NCBI RefSeq assembly: GCF_001458115.1
Contig: NZ_CZRP01000012.1
Location: 806,001 to 870,000 of the forward strand
Length of the DNA stretch: 64,000 bases
Source of the DNA: Gracilibacillus massiliensis
GTDB lineage: Bacteria; Bacillota; Bacilli; Bacillales; Amphibacillaceae
Direction: 5' to 3'
In this document: one piece after another, positions 48,953 through 58,520 of the stretch
Position numbering within the stretch: the first letter of the stretch is position 1
Layout of the letters: every line of letters begins with the position of its first letter
Program-made: the position numbers and the translations under genes
Notes under the pieces: generated by a model
The model's database searches: none
Told to the model about the DNA's origin: nothing
What the model saw: only the letters and a program-made list of their open reading frames with translations

Positions 48953-50353
48953 TTATAAAATAAATTGACTTAAATCCTTATTTTTTGCAATCGTTTTTAG
49001 CTTTTCATCCACATAGTGTTCAGTAATTTCAATATTTCCAACACCTATATCTGACGCTTCATAGGACAGTTCCTCAAGTAACTTTTCTAAAATGGTATGC
49101 AATCTTCTTGCTCCTATATTATCTGTCTCTTGATTCACTTCATAAGCTATTTCTGCCAAACGATTTATCGCTTCATCTGTAAATGATATGGTAATTCCTT
49201 CCGTTTCTAATAAAGCTTTATATTGGGTTAGAAGTGCGTTTGAAGGCTCCTTTAGTATTCTCTTAAAATCGGCTATTGTTAGTTTCTCGAATTCTACTCG
49301 AATCGGAAACCTCCCTTGTAATTCTGGTATTAAATCTGATGGTTTCGACATATGAAAAGCACCTGCTGCAATAAACAACATGTAATCTGTTTTCACAGAA
49401 CCATATTTGGTAGCAATAGAAGATCCTTCTACAATTGGAAGAATATCTCTTTGAACACCTTCTCTTGAAACAGCAGCAGATTGCTCTTGTTTCACTGCGA
49501 CCTTATCGACCTCATCGATAAAAATAATACCTGTTTGTTCAGCTTTCTCAATAGCCTGTTGAGTTACTTGATCCATATCAATTAATTTATTTGCCTCCTG
49601 CTCTCTTAACACTTTTCTTGCTTCTTTTACAGGGAGACTTCTTTTCTTTTTCTTCTTAGGAAATAATGAACCTAAAGCATCTTGCATATTCATTCCCATT
49701 TGTTCCATACCAGAGCCTTGTAACATATCAAACATATTTGGCGTTTGTTCGTCTACTTCAATCGTTACTTCACGATCTTCTAATTCACCAAGATCTAATA
49801 ATTTTTTCGTCTGTTTTCTTTGTTCTCTAATCGTTTCTTTTTCTTCTGAATCATTCGCCTGGTCATTACTTGTTTGTTGTTGATTAGGATTCATGAAAAT
49901 ATCAAAGGGGTTCTTTGTTGTATTATTCTTCTTTTTTGAAGGTACCAATAATTCAACTAATCGTTTATTAGCTAGGGTTTCAGCTTTTCCTTGAACTTCT
50001 TTCATCGCGTCTTCTTTTACCATTCGGATCGATGTTTCAACTAAGTCTCTGACCATTGACTCGACGTCTCGTCCTACATATCCTACTTCTGTATACTTAG
50101 TCGCTTCCACTTTTATAAATGGTGCGCCCACTAATTTTGCCAACCTTCTAGCTACTTCCGTTTTTCCAACACCGGTCGGTCCGATCATTAAAATATTTTT
50201 TGGTACAACTTCATTTTTTAAATTCTCAGGTAATTGCATCCTTCGGTAACGGTTTCTCAACGCGACAGCTACTGACTTTTTGGCACTTTCTTGACCTATT
50301 ATATACTCATTTAGTTTCTCAACTATTGCTTTAGGCGTTAAATTCGTTGACAT
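48953..50353 (-). CDS. hslU: ATP-dependent protease ATPase subunit HslU (ClpY)
   Basis: HslU unfolds substrates and feeds them to HslV. The 466-aa AAA+ protein has Walker [10 protein letters not shown], the [22 protein letters not shown] pore/sensor region, Walker B IFIDEVDK, and an intermediate domain at about 110-240 with charged low-complexity stretches. It follows hslV by 14 bp and precedes codY. Confidence 0.98.
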   Translation of the reverse strand: MSTNLTPKAIVEKLNEYIIGQESAKKSVAVALRNRYRRMQLPENLKNEVVPKNILMIGPTGVGKTEVARRLAKLVGAPFIKVEATKYTEVGYVGRDVESMVRDLVETSIRMVKEDAMKEVQGKAETLANKRLVELLVPSKKKNNTTKNPFDIFMNPNQQQTSNDQANDSEEKETIREQRKQTKKLLDLGELEDREVTIEVDEQTPNMFDMLQGSGMEQMGMNMQDALGSLFPKKKKKRSLPVKEARKVLREQEANKLIDMDQVTQQAIEKAEQTGIIFIDEVDKVAVKQEQSAAVSREGVQRDILPIVEGSSIATKYGSVKTDYMLFIAAGAFHMSKPSDLIPELQGRFPIRVEFEKLTIADFKRILKEPSNALLTQYKALLETEGITISFTDEAINRLAEIAYEVNQETDNIGARRLHTILEKLLEELSYEASDIGVGNIEITEHYVDEKLKTIAKNKDLSQFIL

Positions 50354-50367
50354 AAACTCATCCTTTC

Positions 50368-50910
50368 TTACTCTAGCTCTTCTAGAATTAATTGATCATT
50401 TGTAAATACGCATATCTCTCCAGCGATTTCTAAAGATGCTTTTGCAATTTCTTTGGCTTCCATATTAGATGCATGTTTCTTTAATGCTCTTCCAGCACTT
50501 AATGCATAGTGTCCACCAGAACCTATCGCTAAAATACCATCATCAGGTTCTATTACTTCACCAGTACCAGAAATAAGTAATATTTCTTTTTTATCCATTA
50601 CTATCAACATCGCTTCTAATTTTCGCAAATATTTGTCATTTCTCCAATCTTTTGCTAGTTCTACTGCTGCTCGTGAAAGATTACCATCGTATGTTTCAAG
50701 TTTTGTTTCAAAACTTTCAAAAAGGGTAAACGCATCAGCTACAGATCCAGCAAATCCTGCTAGAACTTGATTTTGGAATAGCCTCCTCACCTTTTTAGCC
50801 GTATGTTTCATAACGACTTGGTTTCCAAAAGTTACCTGACCATCACCACACATTGCAGATTTGCCATTATGTTGAACTGCAAATATTGTTGTTGCATGAA
50901 ATCCATCCAT
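50368..50910 (-). CDS. hslV: ATP-dependent protease peptidase subunit HslV (ClpQ)
   Basis: HslV is the double-hexamer peptidase partner of HslU. The 180-aa protein has the family core [23 protein letters not shown] and [17 protein letters not shown] (in parts). The start ATG is fixed by GGAGGAATAAAA, giving MDGFHATT. Canonical HslV exposes Thr after Met removal; B. subtilis uses a Ser at position 2 of a similar extension. Here position 2 is Asp, so either the FHA-T bond is processed or another nucleophile is used. It lies between xerC and hslU. Confidence 0.96.
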   Translation of the reverse strand: MDGFHATTIFAVQHNGKSAMCGDGQVTFGNQVVMKHTAKKVRRLFQNQVLAGFAGSVADAFTLFESFETKLETYDGNLSRAAVELAKDWRNDKYLRKLEAMLIVMDKKEILLISGTGEVIEPDDGILAIGSGGHYALSAGRALKKHASNMEAKEIAKASLEIAGEICVFTNDQLILEELE

Positions 50911-50929
50911 TTTTATTCCTCCTCACTTA

Positions 50930-51835
50930 TTACCGCTTAGCACGTGGATGTGCTGTTTGATAAACCTGTCTTAGACGATCTTTAGAAACATGTGTATAGA
51001 TTTGTGTAGATGATAAATGTGAATGACCTAATAATTCCTGAACGGCACGTAAATCGGCACCATTGTCTAATAAATGGGTTGCAAAACTATGTCTTAATTT
51101 ATGAGGGTGTATATGTAATGTCAATGCCGCTTCGTTCACTTGCTTATTAATAATTAAACGTACACCTCTAGCAGTTAGCGGATTCCCTCTTGCATTTAAA
51201 AATACGAAATGCTGTGGTTGACTTTTTTCAGTTATTAACAAGGACCTGCTCTCTTTAATATATAGTTGCAAAGCTTGACTCGCAAACCCTCCAAAGGGAA
51301 CATATCTCTCTTTATTTCCTTTACCTAAAACTAATATAGTTTGAAGATCAAAATCAATATGATCAAGTTTTATATTGACACACTCACTTACACGAATCCC
51401 TGTGCCATATAAAACTTCTAATAATGCTGCATTTCTTTTACCTAAGCTTGAACTTCGATCAATTGAGTCAAAAAGTTTTTCGATCTCTTCTTGATATAAA
51501 AATTCTGGAATGGTAGTAGCTGTTTTAGGTAAATGTAAATGAACGAACGGATTTTCTATCACAGTCTGCTCTCTAACAAGAAAGTTATAAAAAGTTCTTA
51601 AAGTTGAAATGTGGCGATTAATTGACTTTTTGGCTAGTCCCTGTTCATGTAATGTAGTTAGATAGGTCCGAATGATCGCATAATTTACCGCATCTAAACT
51701 TTCTAAATTTTCAGATCTTAAAAAACGAAAAAAATGAGATAAATCTTTTTCATATGCTTCAATTGTACTTTTAGAAGCATTTTTTTCAATTTGTAAATAA
51801 TCTAAATACGCCAACCAATCTTTATAAAAATTCAT
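50930..51835 (-). CDS. xerC: Tyrosine recombinase XerC (CodV)
   Basis: XerC resolves chromosome dimers at dif with XerD. The 301-aa protein has an N-terminal SAM-like DNA-binding domain and a C-terminal catalytic domain with R148 (GTGIRVSE), K172, H245 and R248 (HPHKLRHS), H271 (LGHSHL) and nucleophile Y280 (TQIYTHVS). All catalytic residues are present. It begins the operon with hslV, hslU and codY. The trmFO gene usual between topA and xerC is absent. Confidence 0.96.
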   Translation of the reverse strand: MNFYKDWLAYLDYLQIEKNASKSTIEAYEKDLSHFFRFLRSENLESLDAVNYAIIRTYLTTLHEQGLAKKSINRHISTLRTFYNFLVREQTVIENPFVHLHLPKTATTIPEFLYQEEIEKLFDSIDRSSSLGKRNAALLEVLYGTGIRVSECVNIKLDHIDFDLQTILVLGKGNKERYVPFGGFASQALQLYIKESRSLLITEKSQPQHFVFLNARGNPLTARGVRLIINKQVNEAALTLHIHPHKLRHSFATHLLDNGADLRAVQELLGHSHLSSTQIYTHVSKDRLRQVYQTAHPRAKR

Positions 51836-51858
51836 TATCCACCTCTAAATGCGTTAAA

Positions 51859-51887
51859 ATAGTAACACAACAGATTAAACACTGCAA
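51859..51887 (-). promoter_or_regulatory. Sigma-A promoter for xerC-hslVU-codY
   Basis: TTGCAG (51882-51887) and TACTAT (51859-51864) are 17 nt apart, with an extended -10 TGT just before TACTAT. It ends about 24 bp upstream of the xerC start. Confidence 0.65.
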
Positions 51888-52207
51888 TTACATACACTAA
51901 TTAAATGTGCTTTTAAAGTTATTTAATAATACAATTTTCCCCTGGATTTTGCATACTTAAACAAATGCTCGTATTGCAATCTTAACTTTCAATATGTTTT
52001 AGTTTACATAATTTAAATCTATCTATATATATAGTAACATTAAATGAAAATCAAGAAAAATCTAACATCATCAATCAGCATGTAGATGTAACACTAAGTT
52101 ATTTTGAAAAATACAGAAAGAATCCACGATAAATATCATTCTTCCACAAAAACAAACAACGTAAATAATATAATGTACAAAAGAAGAATAATGTTCAGCA
52201 AGACATA
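51888..52207. other. Gene-free AT-rich stretch between xerC and repeat B1
   Basis: I see no supported gene, RNA gene or recognisable trmFO remnant here. The stretch is AT-rich, with short simple tracts such as TATATATATAG near 52025. Open frames in it have no ribosome site. Confidence 0.6.
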
Positions 52208-52361
52208 TGGTAATTTTGAAATGTTATATGTGCGAAGTAACGCTACGGCTTGCCCACTTCGCTTTCCTAGGGGCGCGTCTTCAGCTAACTTTGCAAAGTG
52301 GATCTTCAGATCGCGCTGATCCCTTAGGAGTCGAAATGGCCGCCTACGCTCAATACAACTG
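52208..52361 (-). repeat. Structured palindromic repeat B1 (minus orientation)
   Basis: It is closely similar to A1. On the minus strand it begins AGCGTAGGCGG, has an outer stem CCATTTCG/CGAAGTGG kept by a G-U pair, an inner GCGCG/CGCGC stem where A1 has GCGTG/CACGC, and a minimal apical stem ACTTT/AAAGT. It ends in CGTAGCG and a TTTCAAAATTAC tail. Its 5' end faces B2. Confidence 0.85.
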
Positions 52362-52499
52362 TACAAAGCTTGCAAATGCTAATATTTTGGATGATTACTA
52401 AAATGATTGCTCAAATTATAAAGATAACCATAAAAAGTACTCTAATAGAAAATTCAAAGATAATGGTGAATAAAGCCAACATGATTATTCTTTCTTGAG

Positions 52500-52674
52500 T
52501 TGTAGAGTATACAAAGCGCAGGCGTCTGCTTTTTCTCCTGCAGGATGTTTTTCTTCGAAGATCCACTTTTTAAAGCGTTCTTTGCTTTAAAAAGTTAGCT
52601 GAGATGAAAAACCTGCGGAAAGGAAAGCGGACAAGCCGGAGCGGTTTCATAGCACATACAAAATCTCATAATTA
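52500..52674 (+). repeat. Structured palindromic repeat B2 (plus orientation)
   Basis: It begins TTGTAGA...AAAGCGCAGG. The apical stem is a perfect 12 bp (52565-52576 with 52584-52595). An inner stem GTTTTTC/GAAAAAC and the GAAGATCC and GTTAGCTGA blocks are present, and it ends CAAGCCGGAGCGG. It is the plus-strand partner of B1. Confidence 0.85.
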
Positions 52675-52712
52675 CCTCAAGTTTATATCGTACTTTCCCT
52701 TCTATCATATAT

Positions 52713-52762
52713 AAAAAAAACCCAAGCGATATCGAATGGGATTTCGATCGATCGTTTGGATT
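52713..52762 (-). terminator. Intrinsic terminator after topA
   Basis: A long imperfect stem (52721-52760) is followed on the minus strand by eight T (52713-52720), about 40 nt beyond the topA stop. Confidence 0.8.
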
Positions 52763-52803
52763 TTATTAATTGCAAGATCTATAGTTTTTTACTCATTCAA
52801 CTA

Positions 52804-54882
52804 TTAGCCTTGTTCTTCTTCTTTATAATCACAAGAGGAACATTGGACTTGTGCTTTTTTCTTTGATTTCTTCTCGACGAGCATTTTATTACATTTTGGA
52901 CAGCTTCTTCCAACAGGTTTATCCCACGAAATAAACTCACATTTCGGATAATTATCGCAACCATAAAAGGTTCTGCGCTTCTTTGTCTTTCTTTCTACAA
53001 TGTTTCCATCCTTACAATCAGGACAATTAACACCAATCTCTTTTAAAATTGGTTTTGTGTTACGACAATCAGGGAAATTAGAACAAGCTAAAAATTTTCC
53101 GTACCTGCCCATTTTATAAACCATTTCATGACCACATTTTTCACAATCAATACCAGCAGGTTCGTCGCGAATTTCTACCTTTTCCATTTCTTTTTCTGCT
53201 TTTTCTAATCGTTTATCAAAACCTTGATAGAATTGGTCAATGATCTTGATCCATTCTGTTTTGCCTTCTTCTACAGCATCTAAGTCGCCTTCCATTTTAA
53301 CAGTGAATGCTACATCAATTATCTCTGGGAAAAATTCTTCCATCACGTCTGTAACAATTTCACCTAACTCGGTTGGCACAAAACGACGATTATCTAAAGC
53401 AACATAACCTCTTCTTTGAATCGTGTCTAATGTCGGGGCATATGTAGATGGTCTACCAATACCCTTTTCTTCCATTGTCTTTACTAGTCTTGCTTCCGTA
53501 TATCTTGGTGGCGGTTGTGTAAAGTGTTGATTTGGTGTAATTTTTTCTGATTTTACAGTTTCGCCTTCTTTTAAATCTGGTAACCATTTATCTTTGTGTT
53601 TTTGTTGATCATCAGAGCTTTCGATATAGACTGACATAAATCCTTTAAATTTAATTTTCGAACCATTCGCTCGAAATTCAACACCTTGATTGGTTAGGTG
53701 AACCGTCATTGTATCCATAACAGCTGGGGCCATTTGACTCGCAATAAATCGCTCCCAAATTAATTTGTATAATTTAAGTTGATCCCTGGATAACACCGTT
53801 TTTAATGATTGAGGATCCCTTAGAGCATTCGTCGGTCTAATTGCTTCGTGAGCATCTTGAGCACCTTCTGAATTTTTTGATTTTCTATTCGAACCACTGT
53901 ATTCTTTTCCATATTTATGTTCAATATACTCTTTTGCTTGATCTTTAGCTGTGTTGGAGACTCTGGTTGAATCTGTACGCATATATGTGATCAAACCATT
54001 GATTCCACCATCTTTTTTTCCTAAATCAATACCTTCGTAAAGTTGTTGCGCTACCATCATTGTTTTACGCGCTCGGAAATTCAATTTTCTGGCAGCTTCT
54101 TGTTGCAATGATGAAGTAGTAAATGCTGGAGAAGGATTTCTTTTGCGTTCTCTTTTGTTTACTTTATCTACTAAAAAGTCATTGCCTTTTAGTGTCGATA
54201 AAATTTGCTCTACATCGGCTTTAGAATGTAAGGCTTTTTTCTTACCATCAATACCATAAAAAGCTCCATCAAAAGATTGTCTGCCTTTTTTAAATATCGA
54301 TTCAATACTCCAATACTCTTCTGGTTTGAAGTTTTTAATTTCATTTTCTCGATCAATGATCATCTTAACTGCTACTGATTGCACACGACCTGCACTTAAA
54401 CCTTTTTTTATTTTTTGCCATAATAATGGACTAATATTGTAACCTACTAAGCGGTCTAAAATTCTTCTCGCTTGTTGAGCATCCACTAAATCCATATTAA
54501 TCTTTCTTGGCTGCTTAAAAGAATCCTTAACCGCGTCTTTGGTAATTTCATTAAATACAACACGACAATCGGAATTCAAATCAATATTTAGACTGTGTGC
54601 TAAATGCCATGCTATAGCTTCACCCTCACGATCGGGATCGGCTGCGAGGTAGATTTTATCTGCTTTTTTTGCAGCAGTTTTTAATTCTTTTAAAACGGGA
54701 CCTTTTCCACGTATGGTTATATATTTAGGTTCATAATCATTTTTTACGTCCACACCTGTTTGACTTTTGGGTAAATCCCTTACATGTCCCATAGATGCTT
54801 TTACTTTATACCTTTTGCCTAAATATCTTTCAATAGTTTTTGCTTTTGCTGGTGATTCAACGATAACTAGATATTGTGCCAT
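52804..54882 (-). CDS. topA: DNA topoisomerase I
   Basis: TopA relaxes negative supercoils. The 692-aa protein has the N-terminal Toprim domain ([31 protein letters not shown]), the active-site Tyr 300 in [12 protein letters not shown], and three C-terminal four-Cys zinc ribbons ([24 protein letters not shown] and partners). It is monocistronic here, with a promoter upstream and a terminator downstream. Confidence 0.98.
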   Translation of the reverse strand: MAQYLVIVESPAKAKTIERYLGKRYKVKASMGHVRDLPKSQTGVDVKNDYEPKYITIRGKGPVLKELKTAAKKADKIYLAADPDREGEAIAWHLAHSLNIDLNSDCRVVFNEITKDAVKDSFKQPRKINMDLVDAQQARRILDRLVGYNISPLLWQKIKKGLSAGRVQSVAVKMIIDRENEIKNFKPEEYWSIESIFKKGRQSFDGAFYGIDGKKKALHSKADVEQILSTLKGNDFLVDKVNKRERKRNPSPAFTTSSLQQEAARKLNFRARKTMMVAQQLYEGIDLGKKDGGINGLITYMRTDSTRVSNTAKDQAKEYIEHKYGKEYSGSNRKSKNSEGAQDAHEAIRPTNALRDPQSLKTVLSRDQLKLYKLIWERFIASQMAPAVMDTMTVHLTNQGVEFRANGSKIKFKGFMSVYIESSDDQQKHKDKWLPDLKEGETVKSEKITPNQHFTQPPPRYTEARLVKTMEEKGIGRPSTYAPTLDTIQRRGYVALDNRRFVPTELGEIVTDVMEEFFPEIIDVAFTVKMEGDLDAVEEGKTEWIKIIDQFYQGFDKRLEKAEKEMEKVEIRDEPAGIDCEKCGHEMVYKMGRYGKFLACSNFPDCRNTKPILKEIGVNCPDCKDGNIVERKTKKRRTFYGCDNYPKCEFISWDKPVGRSCPKCNKMLVEKKSKKKAQVQCSSCDYKEEEQG

Positions 54883-54970
54883 AAATTTTTAACCCTCCCA
54901 AGAGGTAGTTTCAAGTTCATATTCTCTTATACTATAATAGTTTGTTATTAGATATGATAAATCTTCCCTA

Positions 54971-54999
54971 TTATTAAATACTTTGTTAGTGTTTGTCAA
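54971..54999 (-). promoter_or_regulatory. Candidate sigma-A promoter for topA
   Basis: A perfect TTGACA (54994-54999) is followed 17 nt later by TAATAA (54971-54976), about 88 bp upstream of topA. The -10 is weak (3-4 of 6), so the call is tentative. Confidence 0.5.
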
Positions 55000-55029
55000 A
55001 CAAAGCAACAGAAAAAATGTATAAAAAGG

Positions 55030-55926
55030 TTAATTTTTGATTTCAAAAGGTTGTGTCAAATTACATTCTTCTAATATATCATTGCTCGATTGAATCAGTT
55101 TAGCCCCATCTTGAATAAGCTGATTACAGCCTGAACTTGTTTCTGCAAGGATAGATCCTGGGATGGCAAACACTTCTTTCCCCTGTTCTAAAGCTTGATC
55201 TACCGTTATAAGTGTACCACTCTTTTTTTTTGCCTCGATCACAAGCGTTCCAAAACTTAAGCCACTTATGATTCGATTTCTTTCTGGGAAATGATATTTT
55301 TTGGGGGGCTGGTCTGGTGGATATTCAGATATAATAAGATTTTCTTTTGCTAATTGATTAAATAAAGATAGATTTTCTTTTGGATAAATGTGCTGAAACC
55401 CACCACCTAATACAGCAATTGTAGGATTATTATGTTGCAATGCTAGTTGATGTGCGAATCCATCAATCCCTTTTGCCATACCACTTGTAATCACAATATT
55501 GAATTTAAATAATGGGATTAGAATTTGATTCATAATAGACAAAGCATATTTAGAAGGGTATCTGGTTCCAACAACACTAAGGTTAGGTGAATTTGTAAGT
55601 AATGACGGATTGCCATGGAGGTATAAAACGAGAGGTGGGTCTGGGATGACTTTTAAACTTGCGGGATAATTCTCACTAAAAATAGTGATGACCTGGTATG
55701 TCTTAACGTGACGAACTACTTTTCTTTGAATGGACTTATTGTTAAGTTGTTCTACTATATATTTCGCCTTTTGGTCACTTATATTAAATAGATCTTGCCA
55801 CTTTTCTTTTTTCCAATGATAAATTTGTTCTAAATTAGGATCATAATTGATTACTTTTCTTAATAATGACCTGCTCATTCCTTTAATGTGATGAAGGTGT
55901 ATCAGTCGCCACTCTCTTTTATCCAT
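55030..55926 (-). CDS. dprA: DNA-processing protein DprA (Smf)
   Basis: DprA loads RecA onto incoming single-stranded DNA during transformation. The 298-aa protein has the Rossmann-like core with VGTRYPSKYAL, TSGMAKGIDGFAHQLAL, VLGGGF, the conserved PERNRIISGLSFGTLVIEA block and the DQALEQGKEVFAIPG strand. It lies between sucD and topA, its usual site. Confidence 0.97.
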   Translation of the reverse strand: MDKREWRLIHLHHIKGMSRSLLRKVINYDPNLEQIYHWKKEKWQDLFNISDQKAKYIVEQLNNKSIQRKVVRHVKTYQVITIFSENYPASLKVIPDPPLVLYLHGNPSLLTNSPNLSVVGTRYPSKYALSIMNQILIPLFKFNIVITSGMAKGIDGFAHQLALQHNNPTIAVLGGGFQHIYPKENLSLFNQLAKENLIISEYPPDQPPKKYHFPERNRIISGLSFGTLVIEAKKKSGTLITVDQALEQGKEVFAIPGSILAETSSGCNQLIQDGAKLIQSSNDILEECNLTQPFEIKN

Positions 55927-55945
55927 ATATCCACTTCCTTTTTTT

Positions 55946-55985
55946 AAAACATGAATAAGCCAGGATCAATCCCAGCCTATCCATG
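55946..55985 (-). terminator. Intrinsic terminator after sucD
   Basis: A long stem (55950-55985) with several G-T pairs, centred on GGGAT/ATCCT, is followed on the minus strand by TTTT, 10 nt past the sucD stop. It would end the sucCD transcript. Confidence 0.7.
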
Positions 55986-55995
55986 TACTTATTAA

Positions 55996-56898
55996 TTAAT
56001 GTGTTTTACATTTATCATATAAGCCTTTATCTTTTAAAACACCGATTAGTGTTTCACCCATTACCGATGGTGTTTCTGCCACTTCAATGCCACAATTATT
56101 CATTGTTTTAATTTTTTCTTCAGCAGTACCTTTTCCACCCGAGATAATCGCACCAGCGTGTCCCATGCGTTTCCCAGGAGGTGCTGTAGCGCCACCAATA
56201 AACCCAACAACTGGTTTTGTCATATTGGCTTTTACCCATTCAGCAGCTTCTTCTTCTGCCGTACCACCAATTTCACCTATCATCATAACTGCTTCTGTCT
56301 CAGGGTCTTCATTAAACGCTTTTAAAGCATCGATAAAGTCTGTGCCATTAACAGGGTCTCCACCAATACCTACCGCAGTAGACTGACCAAAACCGTTCTC
56401 TGATAATTGATGTACCGCTTCATATGTTAAGGTACCTGAACGTGAAACAACACCAATATGTCCTTTTTTATGAATGTAGCCAGGCATAATACCAATTTTA
56501 CATTCTTCAGGTGTAATGACACCCGGGCAGTTTGGACCTACTAATCTCGTTTTCTTGCCTTCCATATAACGTTTTACTTTTACCATATCCATAACCGGAA
56601 TATGCTCGGTGATACAAATAACTAAATCTAATTCAGCATCTACTGCTTCGATAATCGCATCTGCTGCGAACGGTGCAGGTACATAAATTACGGAGGCATT
56701 TGCGCCTGTTTCGTTAACAGCTTCGATAACTGTGTTAAAAACGGGTACACCTTCCACTTCTGTACCACCTTTTTTAGGTGTTACCCCACCAACAATTTTT
56801 GTACCATAATCTAACATTTGCTTTGTATGGAAAAGTGCTGTTGAACCAGTGATACCTTGTACAAGCACTTTTGTATCTTTATTAATAAATACACTCAT
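55996..56898 (-). CDS. sucD: Succinate-CoA ligase (ADP-forming) subunit alpha
   Basis: SucCD interconverts succinyl-CoA and succinate with substrate-level phosphorylation. The 300-aa alpha subunit has the CoA-binding [16 protein letters not shown] segment and the active-site His 247 in KRMGHAGAI. It is 39 bp downstream of sucC with a strong GGAGGA site. Confidence 0.98.
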   Translation of the reverse strand: MSVFINKDTKVLVQGITGSTALFHTKQMLDYGTKIVGGVTPKKGGTEVEGVPVFNTVIEAVNETGANASVIYVPAPFAADAIIEAVDAELDLVICITEHIPVMDMVKVKRYMEGKKTRLVGPNCPGVITPEECKIGIMPGYIHKKGHIGVVSRSGTLTYEAVHQLSENGFGQSTAVGIGGDPVNGTDFIDALKAFNEDPETEAVMMIGEIGGTAEEEAAEWVKANMTKPVVGFIGGATAPPGKRMGHAGAIISGGKGTAEEKIKTMNNCGIEVAETPSVMGETLIGVLKDKGLYDKCKTH

Positions 56899-56937
56899 GT
56901 AAATGGATCCTCCTTTTTCCTTTAGAGATAAACTTTT

Positions 56938-58104
56938 TTAGTTTTCATTAACAAGTGCAACAATTTTTTCTGCACCGTCTGCCATTGATTCTGCTGGCGT
57001 AATATTCAAACCGGAATCCGCTAAAATTTTCTTTCCAGCATCAACATTAGTACCCTCAAGACGAACTACTAAAGGAATGGTTAAACCAACTTCCTTCGTT
57101 GCTGTTACGACACCTTCTGCAATAACATCACATTTCATAATACCGCCAAAGATATTAACAAAAATACCTTTTACGTTGTCGTCGGATAAGATGATCTTAA
57201 ATGCTTCTGTTACTTTCTCTGCAGTAGCGCCGCCCCCAACATCTAAGAAGTTAGCCGGATCGCCATTATAGTGTTTGATAATATCCATTGTAGCCATTGC
57301 AAGACCAGCACCGTTAACCATACAGCCGATATTGCCATCTAATGCAATGTAGCTTAGGTCATATTTAGATGCTTCGATTTCTTTTTCATCTTCTTCATCG
57401 AGATCACGATACTCGACAATATCTTTTTGACGGAATAAAGCATTATCGTCGAAATTCATTTTTGCATCTAATGCTAAAACATTACCATCACCAGTTGTTA
57501 CTAATGGATTGATTTCGGCAATTGAACAATCTTTTTCGACAAATACTTGGTATAATCCCATCATGAATTTAACGGCTTTCGACAAATATTCAGCTGGAAT
57601 ATTGATGTTGAAAGCTAGTCTTCTTGCCTGATATGGTAATAGGCCTGTTACAGGATCAATCACTTCTTTAAAGATTTTTTCAGGTGTTTCAGCTGCCACC
57701 TCTTCAATTTCTGTTCCGCCTTCTTCAGAGGCCATCATTGTCACCTTTGAAGTAGCTCGGTCTAATACAAGACCGACATAGTATTCTCTTTGAATGTCAC
57801 AACCTTCTTCAATTAGTAAACGCTTTACTTCTTTGCCCTCTGGACCTGTTTGATGTGTTACTAGTGTTTTACCTAGAATTTCATCTGCATATGTACGGAC
57901 TTCATCGATATTTTTCGCTACCTTCACACCGCCTGCTTTTCCTCTACCCCCAGCGTGAATTTGAGCTTTTACAACCGATACTTTTGTACCTAATTCTTTT
58001 GCAGCTTCTACAGCTTCATCTACTGTATATGCTACTTTTCCGTTCGGTACAGCTACACCGTAACTACGCAAAATCTCTTTGCCTTGATACTCGTGAATAT
58101 TCAT
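56938..58104 (-). CDS. sucC: Succinate-CoA ligase (ADP-forming) subunit beta
   Basis: The 388-aa beta subunit supplies nucleotide specificity and an ATP-grasp fold. The start [17 protein letters not shown], the [16 protein letters not shown] nucleotide-binding region, EINPLV and the C-terminal [16 protein letters not shown] block are all present. It begins the sucCD operon and has its own promoter. Confidence 0.98.
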   Translation of the reverse strand: MNIHEYQGKEILRSYGVAVPNGKVAYTVDEAVEAAKELGTKVSVVKAQIHAGGRGKAGGVKVAKNIDEVRTYADEILGKTLVTHQTGPEGKEVKRLLIEEGCDIQREYYVGLVLDRATSKVTMMASEEGGTEIEEVAAETPEKIFKEVIDPVTGLLPYQARRLAFNINIPAEYLSKAVKFMMGLYQVFVEKDCSIAEINPLVTTGDGNVLALDAKMNFDDNALFRQKDIVEYRDLDEEDEKEIEASKYDLSYIALDGNIGCMVNGAGLAMATMDIIKHYNGDPANFLDVGGGATAEKVTEAFKIILSDDNVKGIFVNIFGGIMKCDVIAEGVVTATKEVGLTIPLVVRLEGTNVDAGKKILADSGLNITPAESMADGAEKIVALVNEN

Positions 58105-58139
58105 CTTTCATCCTCCCATCAATTAATCACTGCATTCTC

Positions 58140-58168
58140 ATTGTAAGAAAACTATCGACAATTGTCTA
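58140..58168 (-). promoter_or_regulatory. Sigma-A promoter for sucCD
   Basis: TAGACA (58163-58168) and TACAAT (58140-58145) are 17 nt apart, about 36 bp upstream of the sucC start. Hexamers and spacing are identical to the fla/che promoter. Confidence 0.7.
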
Positions 58169-58209
58169 GAAAATACTATGATTATTCCAATGTTTTTTTG
58201 AGATAGCAA

Positions 58210-58223
58210 TAAAAGCGCTACTT
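58210..58223. promoter_or_regulatory. Candidate cre (CcpA) site upstream of sucC
   Basis: TAAAAGCGCTACTT matches the cre consensus TGWAARCGYTWNCW at 12 of 14 positions, about 42 bp upstream of the sucC -35. Catabolite control of TCA genes is common in Bacillus, but two mismatches make this tentative. Confidence 0.3.
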
Positions 58224-58280
58224 TTTTAAAGAAAATGTCATTTAAGGGACTGTAAAACTAAACTGCGAAGTAAGAGTTAC

Positions 58281-58464
58281 TGCTCACTTTGAAATTATGA
58301 TAAGTGGTATGCAAAAAGCTCCGTCCATTTACTTCGCTTTCCGCGGGCGTCACCTCAGCCTCCTCAGAAAAGCAAAAGAGCGCTTTTCTTGCGGGGTCTT
58401 CTGAAGACGCTGTTCCCGCTGGAGTCTATGTAAATGGACTACGCTTTAGTAATGTTCTACAAAT
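58281..58464 (-). repeat. Structured palindromic repeat C1 (minus orientation, variant)
   Basis: On the minus strand it starts TTGTAGAACA...AAAGCGTAG, has a perfect 10-bp outer stem GTCCATTTAC/GTAAATGGAC, then GACTCC, an inner GCGTC/GACGC stem, an 8-bp apical stem AGAAAAGC/GCTTTTCT, and GGAAAGCGAAG. The apical flanks differ from the other copies (GAGGAGGCTGAG in place of GTTAGCTGAAG). The tail TTTCAAAGTGAG resembles the A1 and B1 tails. Confidence 0.75.
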
Positions 58465-58520
58465 AAAGTAGCTGCAAGAATATTGATATGATAGATTATT
58501 TCATCGTACTTGAACAGACG

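Noticed and set aside
52104-52401. Overlapping open frames of 64-79 codons on both strands across repeat B1
   Set aside because: They come from the palindromic, relatively GC-rich repeat, overlap on both strands, lack ribosome sites, and share no protein family signature.
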